Below are positions 1 through 6,430 of a stretch of DNA of 33,975 bases, in pieces; position 1 is the stretch's first letter, and every line of letters starts with the position of its first letter. This DNA comes from JADJMO01 sp016794445. Lineage in GTDB: Bacteria > Myxococcota_A > Polyangia > Polyangiales > JADJMO01. The stretch covers positions 1 to 33,975 of the forward strand of contig JAEUKC010000235.1 of the NCBI GenBank assembly GCA_016794445.1, in the 5' to 3' direction. The notes under the pieces were generated by a model, which worked only from the letters and a program-made list of their open reading frames with translations, searched no databases and was not told the origin of the DNA. Made by a program: the position numbers and the translations under genes.

Positions 1-754
1 CGATGGTGTCCTTGTTCGCGAGGTAGCTCGCGTCGTCGGACGACACGTAGAGGACGTAGTTGTCGGACTTGTCGAGCGCGACGAGCACCACGCCCTTGTT
101 GCGCTTGTCGCCGCTCGCCATGAGCGAGGTGAAGTCGGCGACCGAATAGTCGGCGCCCTTGTCCTTGGCGATGCCGATCCACACGTCCTTGTCGCCGAAG
201 CCCTCGAGCAGGGACTTGCTCTTCTTCTGCACGTCGCCCTTGGAGAGGGTCGCGTCCTTGAACACCGCGAGGGCCAGATCGATCTGGTGCGGCTTGGGGG
301 TCTGCGTCGTGTAGTACGAGATGCCGTTGTGCGTGGAGAGCTTCATGGCCGGCGTGCCCACCGGGACCTTGAACTCGTAGCCCACGGCCTCGTCGTAGAT
401 CGTCGTCCAGTCGTCGGGGATCGGGTTCTTGTCGTCGTCGGGGTCGATCGCCTTCGACTTCTTCTTCTTCTTCTTCGGGGCGTCGTCGTCGTCGGCCGCC
501 TTCTTCTTCTTGGGGGCGTCGTCGTCGTCGGCCTTGGCCTTCTTGGGCGTGTCGTCGTCGTCGTCGGCCGCCTTCTTCTTCTTCTTCTTGGGGGCGTCGT
601 CGTCGTCGTCGTCGCCGGCCTTGGCCTTCTTCTTCTTCTTCTTCTTGGCATCGTCGTCCTTGCTCTCGGCCGACGTGTCGTCGTCCTTCTTGGAGCAGGC
701 CGGGGGAAAGACGAAGGTGAGGGCGAGGAGCCAGCCGAGCCAGGGGCGGGACAT
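1..754 (-). CDS. Lipoprotein with alternating poly-Lys/poly-Asp blocks (partial; C-terminus outside window)
   Basis: This reading frame starts at the ATG at 754-752 and runs off the left edge after 251 codons. The N-terminus is a lipoprotein-type signal: MSRPWLGWLLALTFVFPPAC, with Cys20 as the probable lipidation site, although FPPAC is a weak lipobox. Residues about 22-108 are a low-complexity tract of Lys runs (4-7) alternating with Asp runs (4-5), joined by Ala-Pro or Ala-Ala and encoded almost only by AAG and GAC. After it comes an ordinary globular sequence (from about residue 112, beginning near DDWTTIYDEAVGYEFKVPVG). Its GYEFKVP opening faintly recalls PsbP/DcrB-like folds, which is a guess. 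The charged tract could be a cell-surface spacer or bind polyanions or cations; this is inference. The gene is divergent from the desaturase gene, with 107 bases between the starts. Confidence 0.75.
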   Translation of the reverse strand, partial: MSRPWLGWLLALTFVFPPACSKKDDDTSAESKDDDAKKKKKKKAKAGDDDDDDAPKKKKKKAADDDDDTPKKAKADDDDAPKKKKAADDDDAPKKKKKKSKAIDPDDDKNPIPDDWTTIYDEAVGYEFKVPVGTPAMKLSTHNGISYYTTQTPKPHQIDLALAVFKDATLSKGDVQKKSKSLLEGFGDKDVWIGIAKDKGADYSVADFTSLMASGDKRNKGVVLVALDKSDNYVLYVSSDDASYLANKDTI

Positions 755-861
755 CCGCCGATTGTCGATCGACGGCTTCGCTCGCGCAACCGTGCTGCGT
801 CGCCCGCTTCGCACCTGCTCGGGCGTGCGCCGGCGCCGCATTCGTGGCAGCTTCGCGCGCC

Positions 862-1995
862 ATGTCTGCCACCACGCCGCGCGAGGTCGATGCGATCGGC
901 CGTCGCGACAACCTCGGCATCGCCGCCGTGCGCGACCTCATCCCCAAGGAGTGCTTCGCCATCGTGCCGCTCCGCTCGTGGATGGGGCTCTTCATGGCCA
1001 TCGCCCGTGTGATCGTCGCGGAGGCCATCCTCTACGCGCTCCCGCTCGGGCGCGGCGCGGCGCTCTACTGGCAGGTCCCTGCGCTCGCGGCCGCGTGGCT
1101 GTTCGCCGGCTGGGCGTTCACCGGCCTGTTCGTCATCGGTCACGACTGCGGGCACCTCGCCTTCAGCGAGAAGCGCTGGGTCAACTCGGTGATCGGGCAC
1201 CTCGTGCTCGCGCCGGAGTTCACGGGGTTCCACAACTGGCGCATCTGGCACAACCACCACCACGCGCGCACCCAGGCGCGCCGCGTCGACCCGGACTGGG
1301 CCGAGATGGGCATGACCCGCGCCGAGTACGACGCCGCGCCGCTCGGCCAGAAGGCCCACGTGAAGCTCGGCTTCGGTACCCCCGCCGGAGTGATGGTCGG
1401 CTTCTGGGTCGGCATGGTGCGCCGCACGTTCATGCGCAAGCTCGCGCCGCAGATCCCGCTCGCGCGCGGCGCCGACCGCGAGCTCCTCACCTCGACGCTT
1501 TTCATGGTCGTGTCCTGCACCGCGCTGAGCATCGTGCTCGTGCGCTGGGGCGGGGCGTTCGCGGTGGTGAAGTACTACTACGTGCCGGCGTTCATCGCGG
1601 CGGCGCACGGCGCGCTGCTCACGTTCCTGCACCACGCGAGCCCCGACTCGCTCAGCTTCGACCGCGAGGCGTGGACCCCCTTCCGCGGCCAGGTGGTCTC
1701 CACGTTCAACGTGCGCTTCCCGCGGTTCGTCGAGGCCATGTGGTTCGACATCAACGTCCACCTCCCGCACCACATCGCGCCGCGCATCCCCTGGTATCAC
1801 CTGCGCACCGCGGCCGACGCGATCAAGGCCGCGCGGCCCGACCTCTACATCGAGCGGCGCTTCAGCTTCGGCTACCTGCTCGCGATCTGGAACAAGCCGC
1901 TCCTCGCCCGGGTGCCTGGCGAGGACTACTACGCGGCGATCTCGTTCGCGGAGTCCGAGCAGGCCGAGCCCTCGGCTCAGGTTTCGGCGAGCTAG
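862..1995 (+). CDS. Membrane fatty-acid desaturase (three-histidine-box, acyl-lipid/omega-6 type)
   Basis: This is a 377-residue integral membrane diiron desaturase that would introduce a cis double bond into a membrane-lipid acyl chain. All three histidine boxes are present: HDCGH at residues 94-98, HNHHH at 130-134 in the context WRIWHNHHHART (HxxHH), and HLPHH at 300-304 (HxxHH). Hydrophobic stretches at about 43-60, 70-92, 174-186, 211-227 and 236-256 fit the family topology. The third-box and WRxxH contexts resemble delta-12/omega-6 acyl-lipid desaturases; regioselectivity cannot be read from sequence. I chose the ATG at 862; a GTG at 844 would add six residues. The stop shares CTAG with the stop of the convergent SDR gene. 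No electron-donor gene is nearby. Confidence 0.88.
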   Translation: MSATTPREVDAIGRRDNLGIAAVRDLIPKECFAIVPLRSWMGLFMAIARVIVAEAILYALPLGRGAALYWQVPALAAAWLFAGWAFTGLFVIGHDCGHLAFSEKRWVNSVIGHLVLAPEFTGFHNWRIWHNHHHARTQARRVDPDWAEMGMTRAEYDAAPLGQKAHVKLGFGTPAGVMVGFWVGMVRRTFMRKLAPQIPLARGADRELLTSTLFMVVSCTALSIVLVRWGGAFAVVKYYYVPAFIAAAHGALLTFLHHASPDSLSFDREAWTPFRGQVVSTFNVRFPRFVEAMWFDINVHLPHHIAPRIPWYHLRTAADAIKAARPDLYIERRFSFGYLLAIWNKPLLARVPGEDYYAAISFAESEQAEPSAQVSAS

Positions 1996-2789
1996 CCCAT
2001 CAGGTCGAGGAACGGCCCCGCGCCGAGGAGCGAGGTGCCGCCGTCGATGAGCAGCGTCGCGCCGGTGACGTAGTTGCCGGCGGGCGAGACCAGGAACAGC
2101 ACCGCGTCGCACACCTCGTCGATCGTTCCATAACGACCCAATGGAACGCGCTTGCGGAGCGCGTCCGGCATGTCGCCGGGGGCGAGGCGGGCCATCCCCT
2201 CGGTGCCCTCGATCGGCCCCGGCGCGACGGCGTTCACGCGTACGCCGCTCCGCCCCCACTCGAGCGCGAGGTCGCGGGTCAGCTTCTCGATGCCGGCCTT
2301 GGCGGCGCCGGCGTGGCACTGGAGCGGCGTCGGCACCGTGGCCTGGGTAGCGGTGATGCTCACGATCGACCCGCGGGTCTTCGCGAGGTGCTCGAACGCG
2401 GCGCGCGACACGTTGAACGTGCCGCAGAGATCGATGTCGACGACGGTGCGGAACCCGTTGGCGGACAGCGAGGCCGCCGGCGAGAGGAAGTTGCCGGCCG
2501 CGCTGTTGACCACGACGTCGAGCCGCCCGAACTCGGCGACGCAGCCGGCGACGGCCGCGGCGACGTCGTCGTACTTGCGCACGTCGGCCGGGAACACCTT
2601 CGCGACGCCGCCCGTTTCCGTGATGTGGGCGGCGACCGCGTCGAGCTTCTCCTTGGTGCGCCCGAGGAGGGCGACCTTGCACCCCTGCGCGGCGAGCATG
2701 CGGGCGAGGCCGGCGCCGATGCCGCTGCCGCCCCCCGTCACGAAAGCGACCTTGCCGACGAGGAGATCCTTGGCGAAGACGTTGCTCAT
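1992..2789 (-). CDS. Short-chain dehydrogenase/reductase, 2,4-dienoyl-CoA reductase-like
   Basis: This is a 265-residue SDR with the NADP(H)-binding motif TGGGSGIG at residues 18-25. The NSAAGNF motif at 95-101 is the version typical of 2,4-dienoyl-CoA reductases (DECR), and APGPIEGTEG fits the same subgroup. The usual YxxxK tyrosine is absent: the motif reads AGAAK (Ala160, Lys164). DECR-type enzymes also lack that tyrosine, so the gene is probably active. The reaction would be NADPH-dependent reduction of 2,4-dienoyl-CoA during beta-oxidation of unsaturated fatty acids. Opposing a desaturase, it suggests local handling of unsaturated acyl chains; this is inference. The start is ATG 2789-2787, preceded by a TACCAT -10-like box 9 bases away. 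Longer readings up to 3164 enter the promoter and the divergent gene. Confidence 0.85.
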   Translation of the reverse strand: MSNVFAKDLLVGKVAFVTGGGSGIGAGLARMLAAQGCKVALLGRTKEKLDAVAAHITETGGVAKVFPADVRKYDDVAAAVAGCVAEFGRLDVVVNSAAGNFLSPAASLSANGFRTVVDIDLCGTFNVSRAAFEHLAKTRGSIVSITATQATVPTPLQCHAGAAKAGIEKLTRDLALEWGRSGVRVNAVAPGPIEGTEGMARLAPGDMPDALRKRVPLGRYGTIDEVCDAVLFLVSPAGNYVTGATLLIDGGTSLLGAGPFLDLMG

Positions 2790-2798
2790 GGGGAGGCG

Positions 2799-2804
2799 AT
2801 GGTA
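2799..2804 (-). promoter_or_regulatory. -10-like hexamer TACCAT for the SDR gene
   Basis: Read on the minus strand, TACCAT ends 9 bases before the ATG at 2789, placing the expected transcription start within about two bases of the start codon. It forms the left arm of the inverted repeat at 2799-2831. No clear -35 element was found. Confidence 0.5.
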
Positions 2805-2825
2805 GCCGCCTGCCGCCGAGGCGCT

Positions 2826-2831
2826 ACCATG
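2826..2831 (+). promoter_or_regulatory. -10-like hexamer TACCAT for the Sel1 lipoprotein gene
   Basis: TACCAT lies 9 bases before the ATG at 2841. It overlaps the alternative ATG at 2829, which argues that 2841 is the true start: initiation at 2829 would need transcription to begin upstream of this box. Confidence 0.5.
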
Positions 2832-2840
2832 CGCGCGCCC

Positions 2841-4271
2841 ATGCGCCGCCCTGCGATCTCCGCGCTCTTCGTCCCGGCCCTGTTTCCCGCCTTGCTCGCG
2901 GGCTGCCCGTCGTCGGGCGCGGTCGCCAAGACCGTGGCCTCGCCGCCGCCCAAGCTCGAGACCGCGGGCAAGTGCCAGCCCGGCAAGAGCCAGCTCGAGC
3001 CGCTGGTCGTCGAGTGGGCGAGCACCGACCGCGCGAAGCTCGAGGCGCTCGCCAAGAAGCAGCTCGTCGCCGTCAGGTACCAGGGGTGCGACCTCACCGT
3101 CCTCTCGGGGTGCTCGGTCAAGGGCAAGTACGGGTACACGGCGGTCACCCGCAAGCAGGATCACGTGGCCATGCGCGACGCCGACGAGCTCTACGCCAAC
3201 GTGCCGCTCGGCGCGGCCAAGCTCGAGGCCAAGCTACAGAAGGCCGGCCAGCTCACCGTCGACATGACCATCGTCGGGCGGTTCGAGTCCGACCACGCGC
3301 CGCCCTTCCGCAAGGACGACCTGTCGGGCGAGTGCGAGGGGGCGACCCACGTCGTGAGCGCGATGGTGACCGGCGCGTTCACCTTCTTCACCGGCGTCGG
3401 CGCGAGCGTCGAGGGTGGTGCCTCCGCGATGGGCGTCGGCACGGGCGCGAAATCGTCGACCCAGAACGAGCAGCTCGCCAAGGACGGCGACGCGAGCGCG
3501 TGCGCGAAATCGACCGGCAGCGACCCGAACCCCCCCGAGGGCTGCGGCGCGCTCATCCGCATCGAGGTGGTGGCGCTCGGCGTGGCCAAGCAGACCCAGC
3601 CGGAGTGCCCCGAGCGCACGCAGTGGGACGGCTCGCAATGCGCGGCGGTGGTGGCCACGCAGGCCGCGGAGACGGGCTCGAACGAGAAGGTGGCCACGCC
3701 GACCATCGGCGGGAGCACCGCCAAGAAGGCCTCGTGCACCTACGGCGACTCCACGGGCTGCGCGGTCGCGTGCGAGACGCAGATCGACGCGCCGAGCTGC
3801 AACGACCTCGCGCTGATGTTCGCGCGCGGCGACGGCGTGACCGTGGACGACAAGAAGGCGACCGAGTTCTTCGGGCGCGCCTGCGACCTCGGGAGCGCGC
3901 TCGCCTGCAACAACCTCGGCATCCGCTTCGAGGGCGGCAAGGGCGGCGTGGTCGACCTCAACCGCGCGCTCGTCTCCTACCAGCGCGCGTGCGACCAGGG
4001 GAACGGCGCGGGGTGCAACAACCTCGGCCGGCTCTACGGCGGGGGCATCGGCGTCACCAAGGACGACACCAAGGCGCTCGCCGAGTTCGGGCGCGGGTGC
4101 GGCCTCGAGGACGCCGGCAGCTGCGCGAACCAGGGGTGGTTCCTCGTCCAGGGGCGGGGCACGGCGGCCGACAAGGGCAAGGGCCTCGGCCTCCTCAAGA
4201 AGGCGTGCGGCGCGAACCACGACTGGGCGTGCGGGCGCCTCAAGCTCCTGCACTTCATGCACGCCGACTAG
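2841..4271 (+). CDS. Cysteine-rich Sel1-repeat lipoprotein
   Basis: This is a 476-residue predicted lipoprotein. The signal sequence MRRPAISALFVPALFPALLAGC has a good lipobox (LAGC) with Cys22. Residues about 30-285 are a domain I do not recognise, with several Cys and a small Gly/Ala-rich stretch. The C-terminal about 150 residues carry four Sel1-like repeats of 36-38 residues, with landmarks such as CNDLALMFARGDGV, CNNLGIRFEGG, CNNLGRLYGGG and CANQGWFLVQG. Each repeat has a Cys at the start of helix A and usually another near the end of helix B (RACD, RACDQG, RGCG, KACG). This pattern resembles Helicobacter Hcp proteins, where helices are disulfide-linked, and fits an extracytoplasmic location. 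A start at 2829 would add four residues; the -10-like box at 2826-2831 favours 2841. It is divergent from the SDR gene, and its stop shares CTAG with the SUFU gene. Confidence 0.8.
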   Translation: MRRPAISALFVPALFPALLAGCPSSGAVAKTVASPPPKLETAGKCQPGKSQLEPLVVEWASTDRAKLEALAKKQLVAVRYQGCDLTVLSGCSVKGKYGYTAVTRKQDHVAMRDADELYANVPLGAAKLEAKLQKAGQLTVDMTIVGRFESDHAPPFRKDDLSGECEGATHVVSAMVTGAFTFFTGVGASVEGGASAMGVGTGAKSSTQNEQLAKDGDASACAKSTGSDPNPPEGCGALIRIEVVALGVAKQTQPECPERTQWDGSQCAAVVATQAAETGSNEKVATPTIGGSTAKKASCTYGDSTGCAVACETQIDAPSCNDLALMFARGDGVTVDDKKATEFFGRACDLGSALACNNLGIRFEGGKGGVVDLNRALVSYQRACDQGNGAGCNNLGRLYGGGIGVTKDDTKALAEFGRGCGLEDAGSCANQGWFLVQGRGTAADKGKGLGLLKKACGANHDWACGRLKLLHFMHAD

Positions 4272-5320
4272 CCGACCGTGTCGATCACCTTGGTGCGCGT
4301 CGGGTCGTAGATGTCGATGGGGACCACGCGCACCAGCACCCGGCCCGAAGGCAGCGGGTAGTCGCCGCGCGCGACCGGGATCGCGGCGACGGCGGTCCGG
4401 TCTCGCTCGGAGAGGCGCAGGGTCGCGAGGCCCTCCTCGGAGATCACCTCGGTGTCCGCGGCGCCCTCGAGGCAGAGGAGACCGTCGGGCCACACGTAGG
4501 TGGCCGGCTTGTGGTGCGCGAGCCGGCCCGCGACCAGGCGGTGCAGGTCGGTCACGCAGTTGGCGGCCACCACGAACACCGCGCGGGTGCCGTCGTCCTC
4601 GAACGAGCCCTGGCTCGCGTAGACCTCCTGCATCGACGCGCCGTCGCGGGCGCGGCCCTCGTCGCAGGTCGCGCGGAACGCCGGCTCGTCCAGGTACGAG
4701 GCGCGGCCGAGGTCGGTGACGAGCGCCGGATCCTTCGCGCGCACGACGTCGAGGAAGGCGAGCGTGTCCCAGTCCTTGATCACCTCGTACTCGTCGCCGG
4801 TGAGCCCGACGATCTGCAGGAAGATCATCTGGCCGTTCGGCGTCGTCTGCAGGGGAAGCTGCGGATCCTCGACGAACGCCATCGCGGTGAGCGCGGTCTG
4901 GCGCTGCAGCGCGATGGGACCGTTGGCGGTCATGTGGTGGCCGGGGCCGAAGGCGTTGCCGGTGCGGAACACGTAGCGCGCGAGGTTCTGCAGCAGCGAG
5001 AACACCCACGACGGCGGGCGGTGCGCCGCGGCGTCGGGGTCGATGACGCGCATCGTGAGCTCGAAGCCGTAGCCGCTCACCGCGGGCTCGTCGGTCTCCT
5101 TGCCGAACAGCTCGGTGAACCCGTAGGTCACGAAGTGCCAGTGCCTGCGCCCGCCGTGGGTGCTCGCGAACACGCTGACGCCGTTCAGCGGATCGTCGCC
5201 GCCCGCGCTCGCGGGCGGGGTCGCGGCGAAGTGCAGCGGTTCGACGCCCGGGTAGACGACGGCGAGGGCCTGGTCGATGGCGTTCCACCCCGGCGCGCCG
5301 GGGACTTCGGGCGAGGTCAT
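4268..5320 (-). CDS. Suppressor-of-fused (SUFU) domain protein
   Basis: This is a 350-residue protein without signal peptide or membrane segment. Residues about 30-200 match the SUFU superfamily: GVSVFAS, then HWHFVTYGFTELFGKE, GYGFELTMRV, PPSWVFSLLQNLARYVF and the FLQIVGLTGDE region. The remaining about 150 residues, including LHRLVAGRLAHHKPATYVWP and a terminal beta-rich part, are not assigned. In animals SUFU regulates Hedgehog signalling. In bacteria, SUFU-superfamily proteins often occur as immunity proteins of polymorphic toxin systems, but no toxin gene is adjacent here, so that role is unproven. It lies 42 bases downstream of the N-acetyltransferase gene on the same strand, yet has its own TAGCGT box before the start. 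The stop overlaps that of the convergent Sel1 gene. Confidence 0.8.
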   Translation of the reverse strand: MTSPEVPGAPGWNAIDQALAVVYPGVEPLHFAATPPASAGGDDPLNGVSVFASTHGGRRHWHFVTYGFTELFGKETDEPAVSGYGFELTMRVIDPDAAAHRPPSWVFSLLQNLARYVFRTGNAFGPGHHMTANGPIALQRQTALTAMAFVEDPQLPLQTTPNGQMIFLQIVGLTGDEYEVIKDWDTLAFLDVVRAKDPALVTDLGRASYLDEPAFRATCDEGRARDGASMQEVYASQGSFEDDGTRAVFVVAANCVTDLHRLVAGRLAHHKPATYVWPDGLLCLEGAADTEVISEEGLATLRLSERDRTAVAAIPVARGDYPLPSGRVLVRVVPIDIYDPTRTKVIDTVG

Positions 5321-5326
5321 CGCGGG

Positions 5327-5332
5327 ACGCTA
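5327..5332 (-). promoter_or_regulatory. -10-like hexamer TAGCGT for the SUFU gene
   Basis: On the minus strand TAGCGT ends 6 bases before the ATG at 5320. There is no purine-rich ribosome-binding site between them. The box lies in the 42-base gap after the N-acetyltransferase gene, suggesting independent transcription of the SUFU gene. Confidence 0.4.
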
Positions 5333-5362
5333 ACGCAACCCGGCGAGCGCCGCCTTCCGGTT

Positions 5363-6148
5363 CTATCGGAGCGCGGGCAGCTCCACGTCGTCGGGCACCG
5401 CGAGGTCGAACCGCTCGCGGAGCAGCCGGGGGACCTCGCTCCGCGCGATCTTCGTGCGCGTCGTGCCCGCGCGGTCGCGAACGATCCACTCGTCGTCGAG
5501 GAGCGCGTGGCGCGCGGTCTCGGTGGGGCGCGCGACGATGAGGTGGCGCTGGAAGCGCGACGAGGGGTGGGTCGAGGTGAAGTGGTTCATCGCGACGTAG
5601 TCCACCGCGGTGTGCGGCTCGTCGGTGAAGGCGTACATGTCGTGGAAGGAGTCGTCGCTGGAGGCGGCAGCGAGCACCGTGAACGCGCCCTCACGGTGGA
5701 GCCGGAAGGTGCCGAGGTCGGTGACCTGGGGGCCGGGCTCGTCGAGGGCGAGCGGCGCGGTCGGCACGAAGCCGCCGAAGCCCACGTCGACGAGCCACGA
5801 CGCGCCCGCGATCTCGACGCGCAGGAGCATGTGCGTACGCGGCGTCGGGCCGTCGGCGTTCCAGCGCACCCGGGCGGCGAGGGTGGTCACCGAGAACCCG
5901 AGCGCGCCCAGCACCGCGGCGAACCAGGTGTTCTGCTCGAAGCAGTACCCGCCGCGCCCGGCGTGGACGAGCTTGGCCTCGAGGCTCGGCAGATCGAGCA
6001 GGATGGGCTTGCCGAGCTGCACGTCGACGTTCTCGAACGGGACGCTGCGCACGTGGCGCCCCATCAGGGTGCGCACCGTCTCGAGGGTGGGAGGGAGCGG
6101 GGTGCTCTCGGCGAGGCCGATGCGACGGAGATACGGGCCGAGGTCCAT
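5363..6148 (-). CDS. Arylamine N-acetyltransferase (NAT family)
   Basis: This 261-residue protein is a close structural match to bacterial NATs, which move the acetyl group of acetyl-CoA to arylamines, hydrazines or arylhydroxylamines. The cysteine-protease-like triad is complete and at the family's usual positions: Cys69 in RGGYCFEQN, His106 in RTHMLLR and Asp121 in VDVGFGG. The N-terminal helical part (residues 1-60, with VPFENVDV at 36-43) and the following beta domain are both present. The start is set at the ATG at 6148, which gives the typical MDLGPYLRRIGL opening and puts Cys at 69; a reading from 6190 adds 14 atypical residues. Some members, such as the RifF amide synthase, act in natural-product biosynthesis, but no such cluster is nearby. 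The physiological substrate is unknown. Confidence 0.9.
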   Translation of the reverse strand: MDLGPYLRRIGLAESTPLPPTLETVRTLMGRHVRSVPFENVDVQLGKPILLDLPSLEAKLVHAGRGGYCFEQNTWFAAVLGALGFSVTTLAARVRWNADGPTPRTHMLLRVEIAGASWLVDVGFGGFVPTAPLALDEPGPQVTDLGTFRLHREGAFTVLAAASSDDSFHDMYAFTDEPHTAVDYVAMNHFTSTHPSSRFQRHLIVARPTETARHALLDDEWIVRDRAGTTRTKIARSEVPRLLRERFDLAVPDDVELPALR

Positions 6149-6295
6149 GCCGACGAAACATCGGTCGAACGCGACGGATCGACAAGGCACAGTTCACAGC
6201 TCGTCTCGCCAGCGGCTGTCTCCCTGAACGATCGTTCGGAACATGACATTGGTCATCGACGCAGCGCGACGTGATGGCAATTTCGCTGCTCGGAC

Positions 6296-6394
6296 ATGGT
6301 CAAGAAGCTCCTCGACAGCCCCTGGCTCCTCTTCGTGTGCACGATCGCCGCCCCGCTCGGCGCCTACGGCGTCCTCGGCTGGTTCACGCGCTGA
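6296..6394 (+). CDS. Possible 32-residue single-span membrane protein
   Basis: This short frame reads MVKKLLDSPWLLFVCTIAAP followed by LGAYGVLGWFTR and a TGA stop. It has a positively charged N-terminus, one hydrophobic span of about 20 residues and a short Thr-Arg end, the shape of a small membrane protein. No good ribosome-binding site precedes it. It occupies the 282-base space between the NAT gene and the ferritin-like gene, which otherwise shows no gene. Chance occurrence in GC-rich DNA is a real alternative. Confidence 0.3.
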   Translation: MVKKLLDSPWLLFVCTIAAPLGAYGVLGWFTR

Positions 6395-6414
6395 CCCGTC
6401 GCGGCCGATCGGGG

Positions 6415-6420
6415 TACGCT
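6415..6420 (+). promoter_or_regulatory. -10-like hexamer TACGCT for the ferritin-like gene
   Basis: TACGCT lies 10 bases before the ATG at 6431. A weak -35 candidate, CTGACC at 6391-6396, is 18 bases upstream. Confidence 0.45.
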
Positions 6421-6430
6421 CGTTCCCCTG

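Larger units (their letters stand above)
2799..2831. repeat. Inverted repeat containing two divergent -10-like boxes
   Basis: ATGGTAGC (2799-2806) and GCTACCAT (2824-2831) are perfect reverse complements 17 bases apart; the pairing continues inward with one unpaired base (CGCCT against AGGC). The outer six bases of each arm are the TACCAT hexamers that precede the two divergent genes. The arrangement would let one protein, or mutual polymerase interference, control both promoters. Confidence 0.5.

Noticed and set aside
343..2682. 779-residue minus-strand frame
   Set aside because: It overlaps the desaturase gene antisense, the SDR gene in another frame and the charged-tract gene in another frame. 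Arg-rich low complexity indicates a GC artefact.
429..2828. Plus-strand open frame continuing upstream of the Sel1 lipoprotein gene to 429
   Set aside because: It crosses the charged-tract lipoprotein, desaturase and SDR genes in the wrong frame or strand. The signal peptide and -10-like box place the real start at 2841.
2829..2840. ATG at 2829 as start of the Sel1 lipoprotein
   Set aside because: It overlaps the putative -10 box 2826-2831 and adds only MRAP ahead of an already complete signal peptide. It cannot be fully excluded if the box is not functional.
2790..3164. N-terminal extension of the SDR gene
   Set aside because: It runs through the divergent promoter into the Sel1 gene; the Rossmann motif already sits at a normal distance from ATG 2789.
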